NCBI GenBank assembly: GCA_023398375.1
Contig: JAEWSH010000051.1
Location: forward strand, 1 to 64,000
Source: Bacillota bacterium
GTDB taxonomy: Bacteria > Bacillota > Clostridia > Lachnospirales > Lachnospiraceae
Direction: 5' to 3'
DNA length: 64,000 nt
Made by a program: the position numbers and the translations under genes. Below the pieces are notes generated by a model, which was not told where the DNA came from, did not search any database, and saw nothing but the letters and a program-made list of their open reading frames with translations. Below are positions 1-6,799 of the stretch, piece after piece (positions within the stretch are counted from its first letter, which is position 1; the number at the start of each line of letters is the position of its first letter).

Positions 1-102
1 ACATGCATAGTCAGAGCAATTTCAAAGGAAAAACTCTCTGAAGCGGGTCTTGTAAGTTGCTTGGATTACTATTTAGGACGCCATGCTTTGAAGTTATATT
101 GA
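1..102 (+). CDS. Group II intron reverse transcriptase/maturase, C-terminal end (partial)
   Basis: An open frame enters at base 1 and stops at 100-102, giving 33 residues. They contain a conserved-looking tail (AISKEKLSEAG followed by CLDYYLGRHALK). Intron-encoded proteins commonly finish this way, just ahead of the catalytic domain V hairpin, and that hairpin follows directly here. The protein would be the reverse transcriptase/maturase that assists splicing and retrohoming of its own intron. The fragment alone is too short for a domain call; the assignment rests mainly on the RNA structure behind it. The body of the gene lies outside the window. Confidence 0.6.
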   Translation, partial: TCIVRAISKEKLSEAGLVSCLDYYLGRHALKLY

Positions 103-167
103 ACCGCCGTATGCCGAACGGCATGTACGGTGGTGTGAGAGGGGAGAGAAAATCTCCCCTACTCGAT
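1..167 (+). mobile_element. Group II intron, 3' end with domains V and VI
   Basis: Downstream of the maturase stop is a compact hairpin at 101-134 with a TGCC/GGCA tip and CCGT/ACGG lower pairing, the pattern of domain V. A second hairpin (GGGGAGA at 141-147, TCTCCCC at 153-159) then fits domain VI, followed by a terminal CTACTCGAT. The 3' splice junction is therefore placed after 167. The intron lies upstream of the sporulation cluster and does not interrupt spoIIGA or its promoter. The 5' end is outside the window. Confidence 0.7.
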
Positions 168-252
168 TATGGGATTATACGTCCAAAAATCAGACTTGTT
201 AACTGTTTTTGTGGTTTTTTGTAGATAAATTTGGGGATTTATGTACGTTAAT

Positions 253-286
253 CTGACAAAATTTATACTATAAAGTTGTCTATAAT
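253..286 (+). promoter_or_regulatory. Spo0A-type promoter of spoIIGA-sigE
   Basis: A -35-like CTGACA (253-258) and a perfect TATAAT (281-286) are separated by 22 bp instead of 17. The known Bacillus spoIIG promoter has the same extended spacing and needs phosphorylated Spo0A. The sequence around the -35 (TCTGACAAAA) resembles a Spo0A box. This is inference from spacing and motif. Confidence 0.6.
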
Positions 287-346
287 GAGTAGCAGACATG
301 AGGAATTCATTTTATTGGATCACTCAGAGGACGAGGGAGGTGAATT

Positions 347-1150
347 GTGTATTACGAAGTTTACATAGATAGTTTGTTCTTTACAAATTTGTGCCTGAAT
401 TTGTTGCTGTTAAGTTTGTTAAAAAAAATACTTAAGTGTACTGCCACGCATTTACGTATTTTATCTGGAGCAGCATTTGGCTCATTTTGTGAGTGCATGC
501 TTATTGTAATGATACCATGTCCGATCTGGATGAAAATGTTGCTTGCCTACGGAATGGTGAGCGTCATTATGGTAAAAATAGGACTTCGTATTACAGAACT
601 GAATCAACTTTTACGAAGCACAGTTCTGTTATTTATAATGGCTTTTACATTTTATGGGGCAATTGATTTTCTACTGAATCAAATGCAGCTCTTAAACACT
701 CATCGGATTAAGGTGATTGAATTATTAAGTATTGCATATGCATCTTACTGGTCCTTGAGATGGTTTCTCATAAGTATATCAGGAAAGAAACGGGAAAAGT
801 ACAGAATACAAATTATAAGTTCTGGAAAAGAGATGAATGTGCTTGCCCTGCTGGATACAGGAAATGGATTACAGGATCCTATCAGTGGTCAACCGGTATC
901 TATTATTGAAGCAGATGCAATACAATGTTTAAAGCCATATGAGGAGCAGCCGGGATATCGTATCATACCATTTCATTCAATTGGAAAAGCGAATGGAATC
1001 CTTCCGGGATTCCGTATTGAACGGATGACAATTTGCGGGAAGTTGGAAACAGTTACCTGCGAAGCAGTTATGGTAGGGATATACGAGGGAAAGATAAGTT
1101 CGGACAATCAATATCAGATGATTTTACATCCAAAACTATTAGAAAATTAG
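347..1150 (+). CDS. spoIIGA: SpoIIGA, membrane aspartic protease that activates pro-sigma E
   Basis: 267 residues from a GTG start, with GGAGG at 336-340. The N-terminal half has about five hydrophobic segments. The C-terminal half carries the aspartic protease signature LLDTGNGLQDP (around residues 167-177). In Bacillus SpoIIGA sits in the sporulation septum and cleaves the pro-sequence of sigma E after a forespore signal from SpoIIR. The protein is shorter than the roughly 310-residue Bacillus version, as is usual in clostridia. It is followed after 11 bp by sigE, its substrate, and preceded by a promoter of Spo0A type. Identification is very likely from position plus the DTG motif. Confidence 0.93.
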   Translation: MYYEVYIDSLFFTNLCLNLLLLSLLKKILKCTATHLRILSGAAFGSFCECMLIVMIPCPIWMKMLLAYGMVSVIMVKIGLRITELNQLLRSTVLLFIMAFTFYGAIDFLLNQMQLLNTHRIKVIELLSIAYASYWSLRWFLISISGKKREKYRIQIISSGKEMNVLALLDTGNGLQDPISGQPVSIIEADAIQCLKPYEEQPGYRIIPFHSIGKANGILPGFRIERMTICGKLETVTCEAVMVGIYEGKISSDNQYQMILHPKLLEN

Positions 1151-1161
1151 GAGGAGTATAC

Positions 1162-1902
1162 ATGATTTTTAAAGTGGCAATACCGGGGAAGATACAATTT
1201 AGAATGGCAAGAAGAGAACCAGGGTTCTTGACTTCCAGGCAAGGGGACATTCATTATATTGGAGGCGCGGAAGTATTACCGGCACCTTTAGAATCGGAAC
1301 GAGAGAATAAAATTATTAATGATCTTGGAACGGAATATGATGATGAAGCAAAATCAATTTTGATAGAGCATAATTTAAGATTAGTAGTTTATATAGCAAA
1401 AAAATTTGATAATACCGGAGTCGGGGTGGAAGATTTGATCTCAATTGGAACAATTGGACTAATTAAGTCTATTAATACCTTTAACCGGGAAAAAAATATT
1501 AAATTGGCAACTTATGCATCACGTTGTATTGAAAATGAGATTCTGATGTATTTGAGAAGAAATAATAAAACAAAATTGGAAGTATCTATTGACGAACCAC
1601 TAAATGTGGATTGGGATGGTAATGAACTTCTTTTATCGGATATTTTGGGAACTGATGAAGATGTTATTTATAAGGATATAGAAGATGAAGTGGAACGCAA
1701 ACTTCTTAATAAAGCAATTGAAAAATTATCCGAAAGAGAAAAAATGATTGTAAACTTAAGGTTTGGTCTACATACGGCGGATGGTGAAGAAATGACGCAA
1801 AAGGAAGTAGCAGTGTTACTTGGAATCTCACAATCCTATATATCCAGACTGGAAAAAAAGATTATGAAACAATTAAAAAAAGAAATCGTAAAAGAATCAT
1901 AG
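1162..1902 (+). CDS. sigE: Pro-sigma E, mother-cell sporulation sigma factor
   Basis: 246 residues. The ATG at 1162 is chosen because AGGAGG precedes it; the frame extends upstream inside spoIIGA, but without a ribosome site. The N-terminus is a basic, hydrophobic pro-sequence of some 25-30 residues that SpoIIGA would remove. Region 2 follows (core-binding NLRLVVYIAKKF, DLISIGTIGLIKSI, then the -10 reading ATYASRCIENEI), and region 4 near the C-terminus has the helix-turn-helix QKEVAVLLGISQSYISRLEKK. Sigma E directs early mother-cell transcription. The gene is co-transcribed with spoIIGA and may read through into sigG. Confidence 0.96.
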   Translation: MIFKVAIPGKIQFRMARREPGFLTSRQGDIHYIGGAEVLPAPLESERENKIINDLGTEYDDEAKSILIEHNLRLVVYIAKKFDNTGVGVEDLISIGTIGLIKSINTFNREKNIKLATYASRCIENEILMYLRRNNKTKLEVSIDEPLNVDWDGNELLLSDILGTDEDVIYKDIEDEVERKLLNKAIEKLSEREKMIVNLRFGLHTADGEEMTQKEVAVLLGISQSYISRLEKKIMKQLKKEIVKES

Positions 1903-1907
1903 AGGAT

Positions 1908-1937
1908 GAATAGTAACTGCATTATTTGAGCATTATT
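1908..1937 (+). promoter_or_regulatory. Candidate forespore (sigma F/G type) promoter of sigG
   Basis: GAATA (1908-1912), 18 bp, then CATTATT (1931-1937). The forespore consensus is roughly GHATR-N17/18-CATNNTA, so only the last -10 base departs. The predicted transcript start near 1944 falls inside the 5' arm of the hairpin that covers the sigG ribosome site. Confidence 0.4.
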
Positions 1938-1966
1938 TTAGTATGCAAGTTGATAACATACTAGGA
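1936..1966 (+). promoter_or_regulatory. Hairpin over the sigG ribosome binding site
   Basis: TAGTATG (1939-1945) and CATACTA (1957-1963) are perfect inverted arms around an 11-nt loop. Two G-U pairs and one U-A pair extend the stem to 1936/1966, taking in the first bases of the AGGAGG that serves sigG. A read-through transcript from sigE would contain the whole stem. A transcript from the candidate forespore promoter would lack most of the 5' arm. Confidence 0.55.
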
Positions 1967-1977
1967 GGAATAGACAA

Positions 1978-2757
1978 ATGGTGCAGGGAAAAGTTGAAAT
2001 ATGTGGTGTGAATACAGCAAAGCTTCCGCTTCTTAAAAATAAGGAGAAGGAAGCTTTATTTGCAAGAATTGAGCAGGGAGATCACGAGGCAAGAGAAGCA
2101 TATATTGAAGGGAATCTCCGATTGGTATTAAGTGTGATAAAAAGATTTGCATCCAGAAATGAAGATGTGGATGATTTGTTTCAAATAGGTTGTATCGGTT
2201 TAATTAAAGCAATTGACAATTTTGACAGTACTCTTAATGTAAAGTTCAGTACTTACGCTGTACCTATGATTATTGGTGAAATAAGAAGATATCTGAGAGA
2301 TAATAATGCTATCCGGGTCAGCCGTTCACTAAAAGACACAGCATATAAAGCAATTTATACAAAGGAAAGTATGACACGCAGAAATTTAAGAGAACCTACT
2401 ATCGCTGAATTAGCGACCGAAATAGGAATTGCAAAAGAAGACATCGTGTACGCGCTGGATGCAATTCAGAATCCGATGAGTCTTTATGAGCCTGTCTATA
2501 CAGAAGGAGGAGATACGCTTTTTGTAATGGATCAGATTAGTGATAAAAAGAATAAAGAGGAGGCGTGGGTAGAAAAATTATCCCTAAGTGAGGCAATGAA
2601 ACACTTGAATGCGAGAGAACATCAGATTATTAGCCTGCGTTTTTTTCAAGGTAAAACACAGATGGAAGTAGCGGATATCATCGGAATCTCACAGGCACAG
2701 GTAAGCAGGTTGGAAAAAAATGCGCTTCATTGCATGAAAAAATATCTGGCAGGTTAA
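1978..2757 (+). CDS. sigG: Sigma G, late forespore sigma factor
   Basis: 259 residues from ATG with CTAGGAGGA upstream. The N-terminus (KVEICGVNTAKLPLLKN) is the characteristic sigma G opening. Region 2 (NLRLVLSVIKRFASR, DLFQIGCIGLIKAIDNF), region 3 (REPTIAELATEIGI) and region 4 (QMEVADIIGISQAQVSRLEK) are all present. The protein directs late forespore genes such as small acid-soluble proteins and germination receptors. It lies directly behind sigE, the conserved order in spore-formers. Candidate forespore promoter and ribosome-site hairpin elements lie in the 75-bp gap before it. Confidence 0.96.
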   Translation: MVQGKVEICGVNTAKLPLLKNKEKEALFARIEQGDHEAREAYIEGNLRLVLSVIKRFASRNEDVDDLFQIGCIGLIKAIDNFDSTLNVKFSTYAVPMIIGEIRRYLRDNNAIRVSRSLKDTAYKAIYTKESMTRRNLREPTIAELATEIGIAKEDIVYALDAIQNPMSLYEPVYTEGGDTLFVMDQISDKKNKEEAWVEKLSLSEAMKHLNAREHQIISLRFFQGKTQMEVADIIGISQAQVSRLEKNALHCMKKYLAG

Positions 2758-2822
2758 CTAAAATAATGTCATAAGTATATGAACTCTGAATAGTCTATAA
2801 AAAAGACTGTTTGGAGTTTTCA

Positions 2823-3050
2823 ATGCTATTTTCAGAATTAAGAGTAAAAGATGTTATTAATATTAAAAACTGTAAGAAGCTTGGACACGTTTATGACCTG
2901 GAATTTGATAAATGTTCAGGACAGATTTTTAAGATTATGGTAAGAGATAAATTTTTTTTCTTTAATATACTAACTTGTGATACAGAGTATATTATACCTT
3001 ATAAGGATATTAAACAGATCGGTCCTGATATTATATTAGTCGATATATAA
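2823..3050 (+). CDS. YlmC/YmxH family PRC-barrel sporulation protein
   Basis: 75 residues. The ATG at 2823 is preferred over the TTG at 2811 because TTTGGAG sits six bases ahead of it and the product then begins MLFSELRVKDVINI. The small beta-barrel pattern is visible: a KKLGHVYDLEFD strand turn, a hydrophobic FKIMVRDKFFFF stretch and the closing IIPYKDIKQIGPDIILVDI. Members often sit near sigma factor genes in Bacilli and Clostridia, as here behind sigG. Bacillus relatives are linked to sporulation, but the molecular role is not established. Confidence 0.8.
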   Translation: MLFSELRVKDVINIKNCKKLGHVYDLEFDKCSGQIFKIMVRDKFFFFNILTCDTEYIIPYKDIKQIGPDIILVDI

Positions 3051-3096
3051 TATATGGAAAAATCTAAGCGTTAAATCTTGGTTTCCATAAAATTAG

Positions 3097-3126
3097 TTGA
3101 CATAAGCAAAATGAATAGCATATAAT
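3097..3126 (+). promoter_or_regulatory. Sigma A promoter of nrdR
   Basis: Consensus TTGACA (3097-3102), an 18-bp spacer and TATAAT (3121-3126), 43 bp before the nrdR start. No NrdR box was recognised around it. Confidence 0.8.
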
Positions 3127-3169
3127 CAGTGTATCATACGTAGATTACATTCGGAGGAGGGTGCATATC

Positions 3170-3619
3170 ATGAAATGCCCATTTTGTGGTCATGAAAATA
3201 CAAGAGTAATTGATTCCAGACCAGCGGAAGAGAATAATTCAATTAGACGACGTCGTGTATGTGACGAATGTGATAAACGATTTACAACATATGAAAAAAT
3301 AGAAACGATTCCTTTAATTATTATAAAAAAAGATAATAACAGAGAGACTTACGACAGAGCTAAGATTGAAGCCGGTGTATTGCGCGCATGTCATAAAAGA
3401 CCAATTAGTGCAAATCAGATCAATCAATTGGTCGATGAAGTAGAAACAGAAATATTCAATATGGAAGAGAAAGAAATATCCAGTACGATTATCGGAGAAT
3501 TGGTTATGAATAAATTGAAGGATCTAGAAGCGGTAGCTTATGTAAGATTTGCATCTGTTTATCGGGAATTTAAAGATATTAATACATTTATGGATGAATT
3601 AAAAAAAGTCTTGAAATAA
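3170..3619 (+). CDS. nrdR: NrdR, ribonucleotide reductase repressor
   Basis: 149 residues. ATG 3170 is chosen because GGAGGAGG lies upstream and the protein then starts MKCPFCGHENTRVIDSR, the universal NrdR opening. A four-cysteine zinc ribbon (CPFC and CDEC) is followed by the RRRRVCDECDKRFTTYE motif and an ATP-cone (IIIKKDNNRETYDRAKI). NrdR senses ATP/dATP and represses nrd operons; those operons are not in this window. Length and all motifs match the family. A strong sigma A promoter precedes it. Confidence 0.97.
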   Translation: MKCPFCGHENTRVIDSRPAEENNSIRRRRVCDECDKRFTTYEKIETIPLIIIKKDNNRETYDRAKIEAGVLRACHKRPISANQINQLVDEVETEIFNMEEKEISSTIIGELVMNKLKDLEAVAYVRFASVYREFKDINTFMDELKKVLK

Positions 3620-3630
3620 AAGAGGACGAA

Positions 3631-3903
3631 ATGAAAGTTACGGAAGAACAGGAAAAAATAAAAAAAATGCGAAAAAGAATTGATATCGCAAATAAGGTAA
3701 GACTTGCATTTATTTTTATTGCAGTTATTATTTTGGTAATGATGTATTTTGCTGGTAAATTCTATAGTGGGATTCCTTGGTATGATAATCTAGTATTAAA
3801 GGTATATGCATTTCTAACATATGATATTTTTTTTATGTTGATATCTATTATAATAAAAATAGGTTTGACAGTTCAATATAATAAATTTATACGCAGTATT
3901 TAG
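3631..3903 (+). CDS. Small two-helix membrane protein, unknown
   Basis: 90 residues with a ribosome site (GAGGACGAA) directly before the ATG and only 11 bp after nrdR, so it is probably co-transcribed. A charged N-terminal stretch (TEEQEKIKKMRKRID) is followed by two hydrophobic segments near residues 24-41 and 58-80. No catalytic motif is visible and I do not recognise a family. A good intrinsic terminator follows and closes the nrdR unit. Confidence 0.7.
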   Translation: MKVTEEQEKIKKMRKRIDIANKVRLAFIFIAVIILVMMYFAGKFYSGIPWYDNLVLKVYAFLTYDIFFMLISIIIKIGLTVQYNKFIRSI

Positions 3904-3916
3904 ATTTGCATGTGCG

Positions 3917-3940
3917 AGGTTGCCGAAAGGCAACCTTTTT
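3917..3940 (+). terminator. Intrinsic terminator after the nrdR unit
   Basis: AGGTTGCC (3917-3924), GAAA loop, GGCAACCT (3929-3936), then a short T run. The following LytTR gene starts 29 bp further on and may therefore have reduced read-through. Confidence 0.85.
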
Positions 3941-3968
3941 CTATGAATTATCAATTGGAGGTGTGAAA

Positions 3969-4679
3969 ATGAATATTGCAATATGTGATGATAATCCTGC
4001 CATGTCAGGAAAACTGAAAAGTATTGTAGATGAATGTTTCTTATCTAAAAGCGCTTCCTATTCTTTGACCATATTTATGTCAGGAGAAGAATTATTGCGC
4101 CATTTGGAGAAATGGGAAATGTATCATATTTATATTTTGGATATTGAATTAAATGCAGTAAGCGGGCTGGAAGTAGCAAAAAAAATTCGTCAGAATGACT
4201 ATAATGCAATTATTATTTTTGTGACTAGTCATAAAGAGCTGATGCAGGAAGCATTTGAAGTACTGGCATTTAATTATATTGTTAAGCCGTTTGATGAATT
4301 GAACACAAAAAGGATCATTTTAAAAGCAATTGATCATGTAAATATAAAAAAGCGCTTTTTTACTTATAAGCTGGGAAAACGAAATTATACAGAGAATTTG
4401 GACAGGATACTGTATTTCGAGAGTAAAGGGAGAAAGGTGAACATCAATACGATAGATCAGGTAATCGAGTGCTATGGAACGATGAAGTCTGTATTAGAGC
4501 AGGTTGAATTACAGATGTTCGTGCAGATACATAAATCTTATATTATTAATATGGAATATTTAAAAACAATAGAAGGAGAATATGTTATTTTGAAAGATGA
4601 GCAAAAGCTTCCAATTTCCAAAAAGTTTATATCAACTTTGAATTCTGCATATCGAAATTATATAATAATGCGCTCTTAG
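3969..4679 (+). CDS. LytTR-family response regulator (AgrA/VirR type), orphan
   Basis: 236 residues from ATG 3969, with GGAGG upstream. The receiver domain opens with MNIAICDDNP (acidic pocket) and carries the phosphoacceptor aspartate in YILDIEL (near residue 60), a T/S in IIFVTSHKE and the lysine in YIVKPFD. The C-terminal LytTR DNA-binding domain spans about residues 135-230 (ILYFESKGRKVNI and FVQIHKSYIINMEYL). Such regulators usually pair with a membrane histidine kinase and a peptide signal, and none is adjacent. The target may be the structured intergenic region just downstream, but that is only position. Confidence 0.9.
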   Translation: MNIAICDDNPAMSGKLKSIVDECFLSKSASYSLTIFMSGEELLRHLEKWEMYHIYILDIELNAVSGLEVAKKIRQNDYNAIIIFVTSHKELMQEAFEVLAFNYIVKPFDELNTKRIILKAIDHVNIKKRFFTYKLGKRNYTENLDRILYFESKGRKVNINTIDQVIECYGTMKSVLEQVELQMFVQIHKSYIINMEYLKTIEGEYVILKDEQKLPISKKFISTLNSAYRNYIIMRS

Positions 4680-4807
4680 TCTGCTATTTTAATAACTGTA
4701 AGACCTTAAATCATCAAATAATTGTGTCAAACGTTAACATGACGAGCAAATAGGTTATTTATTACAATATGTTAAAATATGGGAATAATTTATGCTACAA
4801 TATCAAC

Positions 4808-4955
4808 GTGTAGAAGGGTTGGCTCATATATGGGGTGGCTGACTATCTATATAATTTGTCAACCGGAATGACAAGGAACGGGAGATAGTTTTAGTTCAAG
4901 CACACTCAAAAACAGACTGTAAGTATCGTGCTCAGGGTACTTACAGTCTGTTTTT
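4808..4955 (+). ncRNA. Unclassified structured RNA ending in a strong terminator
   Basis: TACAAT (4796-4801), with TTAAAA 18 bp upstream, would start a transcript near 4808. The RNA can form a two-storey hairpin: ACTATCT (4842-4848) with AGATAGT (4883-4889), enclosing TTGTC (4856-4860) with GACAA (4870-4874). It ends in a 15-bp terminator stem, arms at 4911-4925 and 4938-4952, followed by T's. No riboswitch, 6S, SRP or tmRNA signature that I know fits. It could be a small RNA or an attenuator leader of the ABC operon. Confidence 0.4.
4911..4955 (+). terminator. Strong intrinsic terminator
   Basis: 15-bp perfect stem AACAGACTGTAAGTA / TACTTACAGTCTGTT with a 12-nt loop and a run of T's. It sits more than 230 bp after the LytTR gene, so it more likely ends a separate transcript. 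Confidence 0.85.
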
Positions 4956-4984
4956 GTTTACCCGCCATGGGCGGGCTCCAACGG

Positions 4985-5069
4985 GTGAAAATCGTGTGTT
5001 CTGAAAGCTGTCATCAGCTTGCCGGTGGAAAAACTGAAACTGACGCTTAATCCAAAGAAGGTGGTATAG
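4985..5069 (+). pseudogene. Possible reverse transcriptase remnant, frameshifted
   Basis: Two adjacent frames give VKIVCSES and then AVISLPVEKLKLTLNPKKVV before a stop. Together they resemble the stretch after the YADD box of reverse transcriptases (an IVC strand, then a helix ending in L.L.LNP.K). The piece is only about 28 codons with a frame change, so chance is a real alternative. Confidence 0.2.
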
Positions 5070-5127
5070 ATCTTTAAGTATTATGATTAATCATTTAAAA
5101 AAATGAAATACTGTATAAAAATAGTAC

Positions 5128-5156
5128 TTGCGTTTTTTTATCTTTTTGTATACAAT
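5128..5156 (+). promoter_or_regulatory. Promoter of the ABC importer operon
   Basis: TTGCGT (5128-5133), 17-bp spacer, TACAAT (5151-5156). A long palindrome begins two bases downstream. Confidence 0.55.
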
Positions 5157-5157
5157 G

Positions 5158-5191
5158 TTGTATGAATGTTAAAACATTAACATTCATACAA
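5158..5191. promoter_or_regulatory. 34-bp palindrome, likely operator
   Basis: 15-bp perfect arms (5158-5172 and 5177-5191) around AACA. The half sites contain GTATGA and TCATAC, the same half sites as the E. coli NikR operator, but 18 bp apart instead of 16. Placed on the transcription start, it would block initiation if bound by a repressor. Confidence 0.6.
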
Positions 5192-5210
5192 CTAAATAAT
5201 ATTAATGTAG

Positions 5211-5226
5211 TCTACCTTAAGGTAGA
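5211..5226. promoter_or_regulatory. 16-bp perfect palindrome in the ABC operon leader
   Basis: TCTACCTT/AAGGTAGA with no gap, 22 bp before the substrate-binding protein start. It could be a second operator or a leader hairpin. Confidence 0.45.
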
Positions 5227-5248
5227 TAAGAAGAAAGGAAAAGGACAC

Positions 5249-6775
5249 ATGAAAAGAAAAAGATTAACAAATCTCCTTCTGACGGTTGTGTTACTTACAC
5301 TAACTATTGCACTGAGCGGATGTTCAGGTGATAAGGCAGGTGACGCTTCTTCCACGATTACCATTGGAATACCTCAGGATATTGAGGATAGTCTTGACCC
5401 ACACAAAGCTGTTGCGGCAGGAACGAAAGAGGTATTATTCAATGTATTTGAAGGCTTAGTGAAGCCTGATAGCGAAGGTAATCTGAACCCTGCTGTAGCA
5501 AGTGAGTATGACATATCTGAAGATGGAAAGACGTACACCTTCAAATTAAGAGAAGGAATTAAATTCCATGATGGAAGTTACGTTACAGTTGAGGACATTA
5601 AGTATTCGATAGATAAATGCGCTGATACCAGTAACGGAGAACCACTGGTAGCGGCGTATACTAATATTAAGAGCGTAAATATCGTTGATGATAAGACAGT
5701 CGAAGTAGTGTTAAAAAATGAGGATACTTCATTTTTGGCGTATATGACAACTGCAATTATTCCAGTATCTAATAAGACACCTGATACGTTACCGATCGGT
5801 ACGGGACCTTATCAATATATATCACGTTCACCACAGGAAAATATTGTAATGAAAAAGTTCGATAACTACTGGGGAGAGCCAGCACATATTCAAAATGTAA
5901 TCTTTAAAATAATTGCAAATGCTGATACAATTACAATGAACCTGAAAGGTGGTTCTATTGATATGTATGCGAGAGTCACTTCAAGTCAGGCAGCGGAACT
6001 GGGTGACGACTTTAATATTGAGGTAGGTACAATGAACCTTGTACAGGCTTTATATCTGAATAATAGTGCGGAACCATTTGACCAGGTATTGGTACGCCAG
6101 GCACTTTGTTATGCCATTGATCCTCAGAAAATCATGAATATGGTGTCTGATGGTGAAGGAACGGAGATTGGCAGCAGTATGTTTCCGGCATTTGGAAAAT
6201 ATTATGACGAAAGCCTGAACGAGGTATATAATCAGGATATTGAAAAGGCAAAAGCATTGCTGACAGAAGCTGGATATCCGGATGGATTTACATTTACTAT
6301 CACAGTTCCATCCAACTATCAGCAGCATATAGACACGGCGCAGGTCGTTGCAGAAGAATTAAAAGCGATTGGTGTAAATGCAGAAATTAAGCTTATAGAA
6401 TGGGATAGCTGGTTAAGTGATGTCTATGCCGAACGTAATTATGAGAGTACCGTAATTGGAGTGGATGCTTCCAGTATGACAGCAAGAGCATTGCTGGAAA
6501 GATTTACATCAACTGCAGAAAATAACTTTACGAATTATAATAATGCTGCATATGACGAAACATTTTTAAAGGCAGTCAATGAATTAGATGATTTAAAACA
6601 AACAGAATATTATAAACAATGCGCAAGGATTCTGGCAGAAGATGCTGCCAATGTATATATTCAGGATCTCCCGGAATTTGTTGCAATTAATAAAAAGTTT
6701 TCTGGATATGAGTTTTATCCTTTGTATGTACAGGACATTTCGAAGATGTATCTGAAAGGTGAAACAAAAGAATAG
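5249..6775 (+). CDS. Extracellular solute-binding lipoprotein, family 5 (peptide/nickel type)
   Basis: 508 residues. ATG 5249 is chosen because it gives a lipoprotein signal peptide (MKRKR, a hydrophobic core, then lipobox LSGC) and AAGGAAAAGG precedes it. The mature part has the family 5 signature YTFKLREGIKFHDGSYVTVEDI near residue 100 and the later PIGTGPYQY. It would be anchored outside the membrane and deliver a small peptide or metal complex to the permeases encoded next. Peptide, nickel and opine binders cannot be separated by eye. It heads an operon of five genes in the usual order. Confidence 0.92.
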   Translation: MKRKRLTNLLLTVVLLTLTIALSGCSGDKAGDASSTITIGIPQDIEDSLDPHKAVAAGTKEVLFNVFEGLVKPDSEGNLNPAVASEYDISEDGKTYTFKLREGIKFHDGSYVTVEDIKYSIDKCADTSNGEPLVAAYTNIKSVNIVDDKTVEVVLKNEDTSFLAYMTTAIIPVSNKTPDTLPIGTGPYQYISRSPQENIVMKKFDNYWGEPAHIQNVIFKIIANADTITMNLKGGSIDMYARVTSSQAAELGDDFNIEVGTMNLVQALYLNNSAEPFDQVLVRQALCYAIDPQKIMNMVSDGEGTEIGSSMFPAFGKYYDESLNEVYNQDIEKAKALLTEAGYPDGFTFTITVPSNYQQHIDTAQVVAEELKAIGVNAEIKLIEWDSWLSDVYAERNYESTVIGVDASSMTARALLERFTSTAENNFTNYNNAAYDETFLKAVNELDDLKQTEYYKQCARILAEDAANVYIQDLPEFVAINKKFSGYEFYPLYVQDISKMYLKGETKE

Positions 6776-6799
6776 TATAGGTAGAAAGCAGGTGAGGAA

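Larger units (their letters stand above)
4680..5248. other. 569-bp intergenic region with RNA structure and palindromes
   Basis: Between the LytTR regulator and the ABC operon. From left to right it holds a promoter-like pair (TTAAAA 4772, TACAAT 4796), a folded RNA ending in a strong terminator (4911-4955), a CCCGCC/GGCGGG hairpin (4961-4975), a possible reverse transcriptase remnant (4985-5069), a second promoter (5128-5156) and two palindromes. Items with enough support are listed separately. Confidence 0.6.

Noticed and set aside
1957..1963. CATACTA as the -10 of a sigma G promoter for sigG
   Set aside because: It abuts AGGAGG, so transcription would start inside the ribosome site. The better candidate is CATTATT at 1931-1937, and CATACTA is explained as a hairpin arm.
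4831..4872. 13-codon frame (MGWLTIYIICQPE) as a signalling peptide for the LytTR regulator
   Set aside because: No ribosome site at proper distance and no processing genes (AgrB-like) nearby; the stretch is better explained by RNA pairing.
5158..5191. Calling the palindrome a NikR operator outright
   Set aside because: The half sites match, but the spacing is 18 rather than 16 bp and no nikR gene is in view, so only similarity is claimed.
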